Source: Zhongshania aliphaticivorans (GTDB lineage: Bacteria; Pseudomonadota; Gammaproteobacteria; Pseudomonadales; Spongiibacteraceae). From it: 64,000 nucleotides of DNA. The translations under genes and the position numbers were made by a program. Shown piece after piece: positions 1 through 8,536 of the stretch; within the stretch, counting starts at the first letter, position 1; each line of letters begins with the position of its first letter. The notes beneath the pieces were generated by a model that did no database searches, was not told the DNA's origin, and saw only the letters and a list, made by a program, of their open reading frames with translations. The stretch spans positions 143,519 to 207,518 of the forward strand of contig NZ_CACSIJ010000014.1 of the NCBI RefSeq assembly GCF_902705855.1. Reading direction: 5' to 3'.

Positions 1-946
1 CAAAGGTTTGTTGCGATTGAAGTGGCAAATCATACAGCGACAATGCCCACAGTTTATTCTCTTTGCGCTCGGCAATAGACTGCGCGAGCATAATGGAATT
101 CATGGTTCTTTGATTAGCGGTGACTTCAATTTTAAGATTGCGTCCGCCCTCAACAGAGGCCATTGGCTCGTCACCGGTCCACCACACAACGCGATCATTG
201 GGGAGGCCTTGGGTGCCGGTTTCTGGATTGAAATACAACCAGCGTTTGCCGTTGTAGCTGCGCATCCATAATTCCGACACCTGCGCTACGCTGCTAACTA
301 ACCGTAGGGTATGAACCCGTTCAACGGGAATATGTGCAGACGACAGTAGCAGTTCAAGAACGCGGGATTTATTGTCCTGTGTGTAGTCATTACCCAGCAG
401 CAAGCGGGAATTGTCGTTGCTGGGTTCGTTAATAAGTTTAATGGCTTCGCGAATAAATGTTTCGATATCGGCAGATTGTTCACGAATAGGCTTGAGAAGT
501 GCTTCTACCGCGACTTTCTCAACACCGATAAGCTCAGGGCTTTCGCTGAATTGTGGCCCAGGCTCAGACTCTGAGAAGCGTGAATTACTGCGCTTGGTGA
601 GCATTAATCGGTAAAACAGTTGTTGGTTGCCGTCAGCGCGTCGAGCAGACCAGACCGCTTGACGATTATCGCCAACAACATCGGTATTCACGCCGTAACT
701 TTTAGAAATAAAACTTTCGTTCAGGGTGATGAATTTGCTCCACACCGGCGGCAGGTACATTTGTACCTTTACGGGGCTATTGTCGCGGGCATTAAAGCTG
801 AGCTTGGCGTCGATCACCCATACCGGTTCGGTGGTTTCTGAGGATACTGGAATATTGAGAACAAAAATCTGCCATGCGGTGCTGGCGACACCAATAAATA
901 ATAGTGCCAGCGCCAGTACCCTGACATGCAGTTTTACGCCCTTCAT
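1..946 (-). CDS. UUP1-family / inactive transglutaminase-7TM membrane protein, N-terminal part (runs off the window)
   Basis: This minus-strand frame is open from the ATG at 946 to base 1 and continues beyond the window. The product starts MKGVKLHVRVLALALLF, an N-terminal signal anchor, followed by a soluble beta-rich part of about 290 residues with WSKFITLNESFISKSYG and a transglutaminase-like stretch ending near residue 300. From family knowledge this is the periplasmic inactive transglutaminase-like domain that precedes a seven-helix membrane domain; the helices would lie outside the window. Its ATG overlaps the stop of the upstream zinc protease gene (ATGA), so the two are translationally coupled. 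In related genomes a RimK-like ATP-grasp gene completes the operon, but that cannot be seen here. The family has no firmly known function. Confidence 0.82.
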   Translation of the reverse strand, partial: MKGVKLHVRVLALALLFIGVASTAWQIFVLNIPVSSETTEPVWVIDAKLSFNARDNSPVKVQMYLPPVWSKFITLNESFISKSYGVNTDVVGDNRQAVWSARRADGNQQLFYRLMLTKRSNSRFSESEPGPQFSESPELIGVEKVAVEALLKPIREQSADIETFIREAIKLINEPSNDNSRLLLGNDYTQDNKSRVLELLLSSAHIPVERVHTLRLVSSVAQVSELWMRSYNGKRWLYFNPETGTQGLPNDRVVWWTGDEPMASVEGGRNLKIEVTANQRTMNSIMLAQSIAERKENKLWALSLYDLPLQSQQTF

Positions 947-1500
947 TCTTTTTGCTCCTCGGATTTATCTTGTTTGGCGCAGAGCGTTTTGTCCTGCAGA
1001 TATTTTTTACTGGGGTCGACTAAGGCATTAAACGCAGATAGCGGCTCCGAGCCAACCAGCATGGGCTTGGAAAACTGTCTGCGGTCGGCCAAATTCACTT
1101 CTACTTTATGGGATTCACCGCCAACACAAAGGGTGAGCTCTAGCACGGGACGGCGGCTGTAGTCCTTTTCGTCTTCATCGTAATCAGATGCGCGGCGCTT
1201 TATACGAATATGTTTGCTAAGCGGCAGGCTCACCGATTTAAGGGTGTCGTCGGGCAATACTAAATCGAAGTGCACAATGTCATCAGCACCGTCTTTGCCC
1301 TTTTCTACCTGTGAGTTTATCGCATTGATAGAGGCACTTTCTGCGCCGGTATCAATTTTCGCCTTGTAGCGAACACCTAGTTCTTCGATATAAACGTATT
1401 CGCTTAAGCCAAATATTTTATGAGAGCCTTCATCGGCGTAACTAGCTGTGGTGAATAAAAGGGTGTTGGTCAGTAGTAGCGTAAAGAAAACAAATCGCAC
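943..1500 (-). CDS. ATP-dependent zinc protease family protein (RimK-linked, retropepsin-like)
   Basis: A protein of 185 residues with a clear signal peptide (about residues 1-22, ending near SYADE), so it is exported. The core carries the motif KIDTGAESASINA at about residue 48, the D-T-G-A turn of aspartic-protease-like folds that defines the family named ATP-dependent zinc protease (PF05618 type). No metal site or ATPase domain is visible, and the family name is not strong evidence for either activity. It overlaps the following UUP1-type gene by four bases (ATGA). This pair, usually with a RimK-like ligase, is recurrent in gammaproteobacteria; a role in peptide or envelope modification is inference only. 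Confidence 0.85.
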   Translation of the reverse strand: MRFVFFTLLLTNTLLFTTASYADEGSHKIFGLSEYVYIEELGVRYKAKIDTGAESASINAINSQVEKGKDGADDIVHFDLVLPDDTLKSVSLPLSKHIRIKRRASDYDEDEKDYSRRPVLELTLCVGGESHKVEVNLADRRQFSKPMLVGSEPLSAFNALVDPSKKYLQDKTLCAKQDKSEEQKE

Positions 1501-1613
1501 GGTCTCTCCTTTTCATCTTATTGTGCCCCCAAGTGCCTATATAGAATAGATCAGGCTGGCTAGTGTTAGCCAGTGCAGTATAGCTGCAGAGCATTAAATA
1601 TGTCTGAGTGGGC

Positions 1614-2993
1614 TTAGTCTCTTATTTGTTGAAAAAGTGCGAGGGTAATATTCCTACTTTCTTTATGATCGACAATCGGGGGTGGATAGCCCGCCGTGGC
1701 GGGTACTTGGTGTAGTTGCTTGCCCTGTAGGCCCTTTAACTCTGGTACAAAGCGCAATATGAATTGACCCTCGGGATCAAAACGTAGGCCTTGGGTGGTG
1801 GGATTGAAAATTCGAAAATACGGCGCTGCGTCGGTGCCGGTAGAGGCGGCCCACTGCCAGCCGCCGTTATTTGAGGCGAAATCGGCATCGATGAGGTGTT
1901 CTAGAAAGTGCCGCTCGCCCCAGCGCCAGTCGATGTGTAGATCTTTGCAGAGAAAAGATGCGGTGATCATTCGCAGTCGATTGTGCATCCAGCCGGTTTC
2001 TTTAAGCTGGCGCATTGCCGCGTCAACAATGGGGTAGCCGGTTTGTCCTTCACACCAAGCCTCAAATAGCGCGGGCTTATTGGGCCATGGAATCGCGTCG
2101 GTGTAGCTTTGAAAAGCTCGCCCTTTTACAACACGGGGAAAATGAAAGGCAACGTGGCGGTAAAATTCTCGCCACAGCAGCTCGTTTAGCCATGTTCCAG
2201 CATCGCTTTTGGCATCCCATATGTCTTCTCCGCATTCTTGCTGCAGACGGGCTAGGCATTGGCGCGGGCTTATTAAGCCGAGCGACAGGGCTGCAGAAAG
2301 TCGAGAGGTGCTGTCTAGTGCGGGAAAATCACGGTGTTTTTGATAATCGCCCGCCCGCTCGGCACAAAACTGCCGTAGTTGCTGTAGCACGCCTTCCTCA
2401 TCTGCAGGCCATGCGCTGGAGTCCTTCTCATCGCCAAAGATCGGGCATGGTGTAAATGCACTTGCTGTGATGGGCGTTTTAACGGGCGGTCGACGCATTA
2501 CCCTGGGAAGCTGGGAGGCGAGTAGGTCGCGGCAGCGCCTAGAAAAGGGTGTGAAGACTTTATAGGGTGTGCCGTCAGATTTGCTCAGGGCGAGTGGGCT
2601 GATAAAGCTATCGTCAATAAGATGCAGCGGTATGTCTAATTGCTTGGCGCAGCGCTCATCGCGGTCAATTTCATCCACTAGCCACTCGCGGTGAGCGTAA
2701 ACAGCACTTATGTCGTGTTTGCTGCAATAATTCTGCAAGTGGCTGGGGGTGTGTTTAAAGTGCTCGGCCTCGACAATATCTAAGGGAATACCAAGGCTAG
2801 ATAGTTGGCGCTGCAATTCATCTAAGGCGCGGCGTAAAAAATGTCGTCGAATGGGCGCAATGCCGTGCTCGTTTAATTGTTGTGGACATAAAAAATAGAC
2901 TGCGCGCAACGACGCATGGTTTTTGCTGGCGCTACATAGTGCGGGGTGATCGAGACTGCGCAAATCGTTGCGAAACCAAATAAGCCCAGTCAT
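1614..2993 (-). CDS. phrB: Deoxyribodipyrimidine photolyase (class I CPD photolyase)
   Basis: The 459-residue product has normal length for a class I photolyase. It opens with the Rossmann-like antenna domain (TGLIWFRNDLRSLDHPAL) and ends with the helical FAD domain, where family signatures are plain: WREFYRHVAFHFP, GYPIVDAAMRQL, TGWMHNRLRM, and the tryptophan-rich segment DWRWGERHFLEHL followed by SNNGGWQWAAS. It would repair cyclobutane pyrimidine dimers using blue light and FADH-. The start lies three bases after the stop of the DUF523/DUF1722 gene, so the two are almost certainly cotranscribed; the same neighbour order (ybgA-phr) is known in enterobacteria. A cryptochrome-like role cannot be excluded but the sequence looks like a repair enzyme. 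Confidence 0.96.
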   Translation of the reverse strand: MTGLIWFRNDLRSLDHPALCSASKNHASLRAVYFLCPQQLNEHGIAPIRRHFLRRALDELQRQLSSLGIPLDIVEAEHFKHTPSHLQNYCSKHDISAVYAHREWLVDEIDRDERCAKQLDIPLHLIDDSFISPLALSKSDGTPYKVFTPFSRRCRDLLASQLPRVMRRPPVKTPITASAFTPCPIFGDEKDSSAWPADEEGVLQQLRQFCAERAGDYQKHRDFPALDSTSRLSAALSLGLISPRQCLARLQQECGEDIWDAKSDAGTWLNELLWREFYRHVAFHFPRVVKGRAFQSYTDAIPWPNKPALFEAWCEGQTGYPIVDAAMRQLKETGWMHNRLRMITASFLCKDLHIDWRWGERHFLEHLIDADFASNNGGWQWAASTGTDAAPYFRIFNPTTQGLRFDPEGQFILRFVPELKGLQGKQLHQVPATAGYPPPIVDHKESRNITLALFQQIRD

Positions 2994-2996
2994 TGC

Positions 2997-3947
2997 TTAT
3001 AAACCGATACGCAGTTTGAGGTCGCGCGGGTAAGGCGTAAAGTAGTATTGGTCTAGTAAGTAATCGATCTGATATTTTTTCAGAAACATGCTGAGCATTT
3101 CTAGCGGTACTAATAGGGGCAGCATGCCGGCGGCATACTCTTTAATTACGTCGCTGAGTTGAGCTTTATCACTAGAATCTAAATGATCTTTGAAGAAGCC
3201 TTGAATGTGCATCAGCGTATTGGTGTGGTTTTTAATGGTGGCGGGCTGACGAATGGCCTGCATAAACTTTTGAATATAGCGGTCTGCCATATCATTCAGA
3301 TCGCCAGACTCAGCAACTATGGGGCCTAGTTCGCGGTAAAGCGGTTGATTGTGCGCGAGCAGTAAAAACTTGTGACGACGGTGAAAGTCTTGCAAGCGCT
3401 TGGCACTTAGCCCTTCGGCCATCATTGTTTGCCAGCGAGAATAGGCCACGACGCGCAGCACAAAATTTTCACGCAAATGCACATCATTTAGACGGCCATT
3501 TTCTTCTACTGGCAGCAAAGGCTGGGCGTCCATCAATTGCTTAGCAAACAGCCCGACACCGATTTTGCCGAGGCCCGCGCCTTCCTCCGAATACACCGGC
3601 ACCCGCTCCATGCCACAGCTGGGCGATTTCGCACATAGAATATAACCACTGATGTAGTCGAGTGTCGCCGCCGTGTCGCGGGCGAACACCGTCATTTTTT
3701 CGGTCACATCTAGGCTGCTGTCAGTACTGCCAAGCAAGCGTGGACTGTCGGCGTCGCCGACTAAGCGTATCGTAGGTCTTGGTACGCCCATGCCAATCGC
3801 TTGTTCGGGGCAGATTTTGATAAAGTCGAAGTGCCGCGATAACTCCTCAGAGGCAAAAGGAAGCCGCTTGTGGCCGCCATCGTAACGCACCTGATCGCCC
3901 AGCAGGCAGGCGCTTATACCAATGCGAATTGACGGGGTGTCACTCAT
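2997..3947 (-). CDS. DUF523 and DUF1722 domain protein (YbgA fused to DUF523)
   Basis: A 316-residue protein in two parts. Residues about 5-160 are DUF523, recognised by IGISACLLGDQVRYDGGHKR at the N-terminus and by cysteine-bearing segments (ICPEQAIG, CAKSPSCGM). Residues about 180-310 are DUF1722, the YbgA domain, with the typical HKFLLLAHNQPLYRELG. DUF523 cysteines may hold a metal or Fe-S cluster, but this is inference. The gene precedes phrB by three bases; genetic association with photolyase is widespread, which suggests a role in light-dependent or DNA-damage responses. No biochemical activity is established for the family as far as I know. Confidence 0.9.
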   Translation of the reverse strand: MSDTPSIRIGISACLLGDQVRYDGGHKRLPFASEELSRHFDFIKICPEQAIGMGVPRPTIRLVGDADSPRLLGSTDSSLDVTEKMTVFARDTAATLDYISGYILCAKSPSCGMERVPVYSEEGAGLGKIGVGLFAKQLMDAQPLLPVEENGRLNDVHLRENFVLRVVAYSRWQTMMAEGLSAKRLQDFHRRHKFLLLAHNQPLYRELGPIVAESGDLNDMADRYIQKFMQAIRQPATIKNHTNTLMHIQGFFKDHLDSSDKAQLSDVIKEYAAGMLPLLVPLEMLSMFLKKYQIDYLLDQYYFTPYPRDLKLRIGL

Positions 3948-4062
3948 AGCTTGATAAGTCCTTGCTCATAAATTTAGTTTGGCTATTACGAGCTTAGCCT
4001 ATTGCCAGATCAGTGTGGGGCCAAGAGTGATGTTTTTATCGGTTTATCAACAAAGTTTGTGA

Positions 4063-4458
4063 TTACTCACGTTGTCCCGAAAGGAATAAAATTAGCTGGG
4101 TAAATTCCTCGTCGCTGCAAGCGATGCACATGCCCTTGGGTGGCATGCTGTTAATGCCGTGAATCGTATTATGGAGTAGTACGTCCATGCCCTTTTGCAA
4201 TCGCGGCGCCCAATCTGCGATATTGCCGCTACGCGGCGCGCCAGCAGCTCCGGAGCTATGGCAGCCGTAGCAGCTTTGAATATAGAGTGATTTTAATGCG
4301 GAGTCGCTCGGCATACGGCTACGGGGGGTACTCGCAACGCTTTGGCTCGCACCGTTGCCTGCCTTTGATGACGGGTCTGGGCTGGGCCCGCAGGCCGAAA
4401 GGCCAAGGAGTATAGTGGTGGATAATAAAATATTGAGTATTCGATATTGAAAACGCAT
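4063..4458 (-). CDS. Cytochrome c5-type lipoprotein
   Basis: A 131-residue protein with a lipoprotein signal peptide: the lipobox LSAC places lipidation on Cys23. One c-type haem site, CYGCH, covers residues 63-67; the probable axial methionine is in NSMPPKGM, and a further CIAC pair follows, as in cytochrome c5, where these cysteines form a disulfide. The segment between Cys23 and the haem site is a serine/alanine-rich linker. The protein should be a membrane-tethered periplasmic electron carrier. It stands alone between the DUF523/phrB pair and a methyltransferase gene on the same strand, with no obvious oxidase partner next to it. Confidence 0.9.
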   Translation of the reverse strand: MRFQYRILNILLSTTILLGLSACGPSPDPSSKAGNGASQSVASTPRSRMPSDSALKSLYIQSCYGCHSSGAAGAPRSGNIADWAPRLQKGMDVLLHNTIHGINSMPPKGMCIACSDEEFTQLILFLSGQRE

Positions 4459-4526
4459 AAACGTGTCCGGCTAAAGTCGATAAAGCCCAAAGTTTACGCG
4501 TGAACCCGTTGCCTTGTCTCTTTGCT

Positions 4527-5252
4527 TTACACCGCCGCCGCGTCTTTGCGTGCGAGCAGCTTAATCGTGGGTTTTAAATTGGGCCGGAAATTAATTTTTC
4601 GAAAATGATGGGCCTCTAGCAGCTTAGCCAGCGAGGGCTTTGAAAAGTACAGCAGATGCTCCGGCGGTCGCACGGCGGTCCATTCCAGCAGGTTTTGTTG
4701 AACAGAGAAGTGCGCGATGTCGGGGGTGGTTAAAAACAGCACACCGTTTTCATTGAGCAAAGTGTAAAGCGCACTCACAAAGCTATGTGGCTCCGATAGA
4801 TGCTCTATCACTTCGCAGCAATAAATTATATCGAAGCGTTCGGTGCTGGCCGCCAGGTCTTGGGCGCTAACTGTTCTGAAATCGCCCATCGGGTACTCCT
4901 GGCGGGCAAACCTTATACTCGCTTCATCTAAATCGATACCGCAGGCCTCTAAGCCCAAGCTGCGGGCGGCTTCTACTGCAAAACCGGCGTTGCAGCCAAC
5001 ATCCAAAAATTTACTACCTTTGGTGAGACGCTTTAAAGACCAGATGCGTTTCTTTGCTCGGCGCTGCTTAGATTTTAACTTGCGGGTGTACTGCGGGGTT
5101 TTGTGATAATCCTGATAGTAGCAGATTAGCTCATCTGCGGCGGGCATGGGGTGAACATGAAGTAGGCTGCAGTTGGCGCAGCGGTGTAACTTGTGTCCGT
5201 TTTTGCTGCCCACTAAACTTGATTCGGTGCTGTGGCAGGTGGGGCACTCCAT
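4527..5252 (-). CDS. Class I SAM-dependent methyltransferase with N-terminal zinc ribbon
   Basis: The 241-residue product begins with a four-cysteine ribbon (Cys3, Cys6, Cys25, Cys28) and continues into a Rossmann methyltransferase domain. Motif I is FLDVGCNAGF at about residues 81-90, the acidic residue of motif II is in CGIDLDEASI, and IIYCCEVIEHL is the usual post-I segment of the Methyltransf_11/23 group. Proteins with this layout often modify sugars, lipids or cell-surface precursors, but no glycosyltransferase or similar gene is next to it, so the substrate is unknown. The ribbon may bind zinc and help substrate recognition; this is inferred from the cysteine spacing. Confidence 0.88.
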   Translation of the reverse strand: MECPTCHSTESSLVGSKNGHKLHRCANCSLLHVHPMPAADELICYYQDYHKTPQYTRKLKSKQRRAKKRIWSLKRLTKGSKFLDVGCNAGFAVEAARSLGLEACGIDLDEASIRFARQEYPMGDFRTVSAQDLAASTERFDIIYCCEVIEHLSEPHSFVSALYTLLNENGVLFLTTPDIAHFSVQQNLLEWTAVRPPEHLLYFSKPSLAKLLEAHHFRKINFRPNLKPTIKLLARKDAAAV

Positions 5253-5341
5253 TCGTAATTCCTAATCTGGCAGCCTTGCTGGCTCGGTGATTAGTCTGCC
5301 AATGTACAGGTTGAATGTGGCGCTTATATGACGGCGGCGAT

Positions 5342-5860
5342 TTAAACTTCTTTATTGTCAAAGCCGAAGGTTCGATTCTCCTCCTCACTTTGGCGGTCAA
5401 TTGCGCCAACATCCAATAGCGGTGCGGCGTCTATATGCTGGGCGTCCATCATGTGGGCGACACGTTGGAGAGCGCTGATGATTTGCGTTTGCTCCCAGTC
5501 CTGTAAATCGCTGAATTGGCGAATAAAGTAATCTTGTAGTGGCATGGGGGCATTGCGAATTAATTCGTTGCCGGCATCAGTAAGGCAGGCGTAGACCTTG
5601 CGTTTATCTTGCTGTGAGCGCTCCCGCATCACCAATCCGCGTTTTTCTAGACGATCCAAAATGCTGGTGACAGTTGCTTGGCTAAGGCTAATTTGGTGGG
5701 CGACATCGCTAATAATCGCGTCGCCTTGGTCGCGCAGGGTTTGCAGAATCAGCATTTGCGGGGCGGTAAGGCCGGCGGTCTTCATTAGATGCTTTGAGTG
5801 CAAATCAATGGCGCGGGTCACTCGCCGCAGCGAGATTAATACTTCGTCAATTCGATTCAT
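5342..5860 (-). CDS. MarR-family regulator, EctR-like, divergent from the ectoine operon
   Basis: From the ATG at 5860 the protein has 172 residues and starts MNRIDEVLISLRRVTRAID. A longer frame exists from a GTG at 5920 but adds a segment unlike the family, so the ATG is preferred. The winged helix is clear: TAPQMLILQTLRDQGDAIIS, SLSQATVTSILDRLEKRGL as recognition helix, and the wing RERSQQDKRKVYACLTDAG. MarR proteins encoded divergently from ectABC-ask are known as EctR, repressors of ectoine synthesis that respond to salinity in methylotrophs and other marine bacteria. Position, size and family fit that role; direct evidence of binding is lacking. Candidate binding sequences lie in the 250 bases between this gene and ectA. 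Confidence 0.9.
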   Translation of the reverse strand: MNRIDEVLISLRRVTRAIDLHSKHLMKTAGLTAPQMLILQTLRDQGDAIISDVAHQISLSQATVTSILDRLEKRGLVMRERSQQDKRKVYACLTDAGNELIRNAPMPLQDYFIRQFSDLQDWEQTQIISALQRVAHMMDAQHIDAAPLLDVGAIDRQSEEENRTFGFDNKEV

Positions 5861-5952
5861 TTCAATTTTCTTAGATTCCTTTAGCGGCCCAATGGTAGCG
5901 GCTTGGCGCCAGTTTTGCACCAGATAAACTACGTTGTTGTCAATACCTAAAC

Positions 5953-5982
5953 TTGAAGTTACTAAGATAAATCGCGTATAAT
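5953..5982 (+). promoter_or_regulatory. Sigma-70-type promoter of the ectoine operon
   Basis: A -35 box TTGAAG (5953-5958) and a perfect -10 box TATAAT (5977-5982) are separated by 18 bases and point toward ectA. Transcription would start near 5989, giving an untranslated leader of about 120 bases. The TACTAAG repeats described separately touch both sides of this promoter, which would suit repression. Confidence 0.72.
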
Positions 5983-5997
5983 GCTTCGTGTACTAAG
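5960..5997. promoter_or_regulatory. Direct repeats TACTAAG flanking the ect promoter -10 box (candidate EctR sites)
   Basis: TACTAAG occurs at 5960-5966, inside the promoter spacer, and again at 5991-5997, just past the expected start point. The spacing is 31 bases, about three helical turns, so two bound dimers would lie on the same face of the DNA. These are visible repeats; their use by the MarR regulator is inferred. Confidence 0.45.
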
Positions 5998-6023
5998 TAA
6001 TTAATCAGGAGGTTGAGTTCACA

Positions 6024-6038
6024 ATTTAGTGATTAAAT
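6024..6038. promoter_or_regulatory. Dyad ATTTA-N5-TAAAT in the ectA leader
   Basis: An imperfect AT-rich palindrome with five-base arms and a five-base centre lies in the ectA leader. It resembles, from memory, the ATTTAGT half-site reported for EctR1 of a methylotroph. In so AT-rich a region a chance match is possible, and its position downstream of the start point would make it a roadblock operator. Confidence 0.3.
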
Positions 6039-6110
6039 AAGATATAAAGCGATAATTACGGTACTTTATATACTATTTGCTTATTAAATTAGAATGAACA
6101 CAAATAAATT

Positions 6111-6638
6111 GTGTTGAAATCAAATAGCGCGATGCACGCCGACGCTGCCACGCTTCGTTTTCGCCAACCAACGGCGGAAGATGGCTATGCCCTAAATCAA
6201 TTAGTGGCGGCCAGTCCCCCACTAGATACCAATTCTGTTTACTGCAATCTACTGCAGTGCACCCACTTTGCCGCGACCTCGGTTGCTGTAGAAGAAGATG
6301 GTCGTTTGGTTGGTTTTATATCAGCCCACCGCCCACCAGAAAAAAGTGACACGGTGTTTGTATGGCAGGTAGTTGTAGATAAATCTCAGCGTGGCCGTGG
6401 TTTGGCAAAAAGAATGCTGAAGGAAATTGTAAAGCGCCCTGCCTGTGCGGGAGTGAGCTTTTTAGAAACCACAATTACCCCAGACAACGAGGCCTCTTGG
6501 GCGCTGTTTCGCAGCTTTGCCAGAGACCTAGACACCGAATTGAATCACGACATTTGGTTTGAAAAAGACGCCCATTTTGGGGGCCAGCACGACAGCGAAG
6601 CGTTGCTGCGAATAGGTCCATTTTCTGCGCGAAAATAG
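6111..6638 (+). CDS. ectA: L-2,4-diaminobutyrate N-acetyltransferase
   Basis: EctA transfers an acetyl group from acetyl-CoA to diaminobutyrate, the second committed step of ectoine synthesis. The 175-residue frame shows a GNAT fold: LRFRQPTAEDGYALNQLV at the start, PPLDTNSVYCNLLQC (substrate region), and the acetyl-CoA loop VVDKSQRGRGLAKRML at about residue 100, then FLETTITPDNEASWALF. The start is uncertain: a GTG at 6111 gives the longest form, and an ATG at 6132 (MHADAATLRF) is equally near the conserved part; neither has a good ribosome site. It is the first gene of the operon, followed by ectB after about 60 bases. Confidence 0.95.
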   Translation: MLKSNSAMHADAATLRFRQPTAEDGYALNQLVAASPPLDTNSVYCNLLQCTHFAATSVAVEEDGRLVGFISAHRPPEKSDTVFVWQVVVDKSQRGRGLAKRMLKEIVKRPACAGVSFLETTITPDNEASWALFRSFARDLDTELNHDIWFEKDAHFGGQHDSEALLRIGPFSARK

Positions 6639-6699
6639 CCATAAGGCTGGCGTCGTAGAAACAAATTTAACTTAGTAAGGGATACTAGGAGGAGTGAAT

Positions 6700-7974
6700 A
6701 TGACTATCTTTGACAGGCTCGAATCAGAAGTACAATCTTATGCCCGATCTTTCCCCGTGACCTTTGATAAGGCGCAGGGTGAGCATTTGTACGACACCAA
6801 CGGCAAGCAATACATCGACTTTCTCGCCGGTGCCGGCACACTTAATTACGGGCATAACAACCCAGTACTAAAGCAGGCGCTTGTCGATTACATCATGCGC
6901 GACGGCATCACCCACGGCCTAGATATGCATACTTTGGCGAAAGGTGATTTCTTACAGGCGTTCAATGAACATATATTGGCGCCGCGCGATATGGAATATA
7001 CCTTCCAGTTTACCGGCCCTACCGGCACAAATGCGGTAGAAGCCGCGCTGAAATTAGCGCGTAAAGTGACGGGTCGTACGTCGATAGTTTCGTTTACCAA
7101 TGGTTTTCACGGCGTGACTCTTGGCGCGGTTGCGGCAACGGGCAATAGCCATCATCGCGGTGGTGCAGGTGTTGCACTGGGCGATGTAAACCGCATGCCC
7201 TATTGCGGTTACTACGGTCGTGATGCCGACAGTCTTAAAATGATGGATAAATTATTGTCAGATCCGTCATCTGGTGTTGATCTTCCTGCGGCTATGATTG
7301 TTGAGCCAGTGCAGGGCGAGGGTGGCTTAAACGTTGCCAATAATGATTGGTTGCGCGGCCTAGAAAAGCTGTGTCGTAAACACGATATCTTATTAATTGT
7401 TGATGATATTCAAGCGGGTTGTGGTCGAACTGGCACCTTCTTTAGCTTCGAAACCAGCGGCATTAAGCCAGACATTATCACCATGTCAAAATCATTAAGT
7501 GGTTATGGCCTGCCCTTTGCGATTGTATTATTGCGCCCCGATTTAGATGTATGGGAGCCGGGTGAGCATAACGGCACCTTCCGTGGTAATAACCACGCGT
7601 TCATCACTGCTGCGGCGGCTATTCGCCACTACTGGACTGATGAGAAATTTGCAGCCGAGATTGTTGAGAAATCAGCCATCGTTAGCCACCGCTTCAAGAA
7701 AATATCTGACCGCTATGGCGTGACAAAATTACAGCCTAAAGGCCGGGGCATGATGCAAGGCTTGGCATGTGCCGATGGCGAAACCGCCGATGAGATTGGT
7801 CGTGCCTGCTTTGAGCGGGGGCTGATTATTGAAACCTGTGGTAATCGCGGCCAGGTCGTTAAAGTCTTTTGCCCACTCACTATTGAGAAGGCTGAGTTAA
7901 TGCGCGGCCTAGATATTCTCACCGACGCTATTGCTGAAGTATTAAGCGAAACGGTCGAAAAAAAAGCCTCTTGA
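6700..7974 (+). CDS. ectB: Diaminobutyrate--2-oxoglutarate aminotransferase
   Basis: EctB makes L-2,4-diaminobutyrate from aspartate semialdehyde using glutamate as amino donor and PLP as cofactor. The product has 424 residues from the ATG at 6700, which sits seven bases after a strong AGGAGG (6687-6692); a GTG at 6694 lies within that site and is rejected. Class III aminotransferase signs are visible: [20 protein letters not shown], the glycine-rich [24 protein letters not shown], the cofactor aspartate in [10 protein letters not shown], and the PLP lysine in TMSKSLSG. ectC follows after 130 bases containing a hairpin. Confidence 0.97.
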   Translation: MTIFDRLESEVQSYARSFPVTFDKAQGEHLYDTNGKQYIDFLAGAGTLNYGHNNPVLKQALVDYIMRDGITHGLDMHTLAKGDFLQAFNEHILAPRDMEYTFQFTGPTGTNAVEAALKLARKVTGRTSIVSFTNGFHGVTLGAVAATGNSHHRGGAGVALGDVNRMPYCGYYGRDADSLKMMDKLLSDPSSGVDLPAAMIVEPVQGEGGLNVANNDWLRGLEKLCRKHDILLIVDDIQAGCGRTGTFFSFETSGIKPDIITMSKSLSGYGLPFAIVLLRPDLDVWEPGEHNGTFRGNNHAFITAAAAIRHYWTDEKFAAEIVEKSAIVSHRFKKISDRYGVTKLQPKGRGMMQGLACADGETADEIGRACFERGLIIETCGNRGQVVKVFCPLTIEKAELMRGLDILTDAIAEVLSETVEKKAS

Positions 7975-7985
7975 ATGAATGAGTA

Positions 7986-8027
7986 AAGCGCTTCTTCTGC
8001 AGGATACATTCTGTGGAAGAGGCGCTT
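7986..8027 (+). promoter_or_regulatory. Intercistronic hairpin between ectB and ectC
   Basis: Bases 7986-7998 can pair with 8015-8027 over 13 positions, including two G-U pairs, around a 16-base loop. There is no T-run after it, so it is more likely an RNA processing or stability element, or a partial terminator, than a full terminator. It could set the ratio of EctB to EctC. Confidence 0.6.
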
Positions 8028-8104
8028 ATTAACGGTTTGTTTATGCCGCCCCTGCCTTAGTAGCAACTGCGGCATTAATTATTTAAGAAAGAAAGGACAT
8101 TTAA

Positions 8105-8488
8105 ATGATTGTTAGAACTTTAGCAGAATGTGAAAACTCAGAGCGTCGCGTAGCTACCGACACTTGGCAAAGTGTGCGCATGATTTTAAAGAACGACAAT
8201 ATGGGTTTTTCGTTCAACATAACCACTATTTTTGCGAATACTGAAACGCCCATACATTATCAAAATCACCTTGAATCGGTGTACTGCATATCCGGTAACG
8301 GTGAAATTGAAACCGTAAACGACGGTAAAATTTATAAACTAGAAGCCGGCACCATTTATCTTTTAGATAAGCACGACAAACATTTGCTGCGGGGCGGTAG
8401 CGAAGATATGCAAATGGCTTGCGTATTTAACCCTCCGCTTAGTGGCAAAGAAGTGCATGATGAAAATGGCGTCTACCCTATCGACTAA
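8105..8488 (+). CDS. ectC: L-ectoine synthase
   Basis: EctC is a cupin that closes N-gamma-acetyl-diaminobutyrate to ectoine with loss of water. The 127-residue product has the expected length and start ([22 protein letters not shown] would be typical of the family; here the first eleven residues are [11 protein letters not shown]). Iron-binding and active-site segments are seen: [20 protein letters not shown], in which histidine, tyrosine and glutamate are characteristic, [15 protein letters not shown], and the C-terminal [18 protein letters not shown]. An AAAGGA ribosome site lies before the ATG. No ectD hydroxylase follows, so ectoine rather than hydroxyectoine is the expected product from this locus. 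Confidence 0.97.
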   Translation: MIVRTLAECENSERRVATDTWQSVRMILKNDNMGFSFNITTIFANTETPIHYQNHLESVYCISGNGEIETVNDGKIYKLEAGTIYLLDKHDKHLLRGGSEDMQMACVFNPPLSGKEVHDENGVYPID

Positions 8489-8536
8489 TTCTGCTGAAAA
8501 CCGAAAGCCTATTTCAGTTATTCAACGGAGAGAAAA

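Noticed and set aside
2015-2455. 146-residue plus-strand frame
   Set aside because: It lies wholly opposite phrB, whose minus-strand frame is certain; it has no domain and no ribosome site.
6007-6036. Short leader peptide (TTGAGTTCACAATTTAGTGA) behind AGGAGG in the ectA leader
   Set aside because: The start would touch the ribosome site with no spacing, and seven codons give nothing to support it.
6694-8488. Search for ectD (ectoine hydroxylase) in the ect operon
   Set aside because: No 2-oxoglutarate dioxygenase motif is present in any gene of the cluster; ectoine only is supported.
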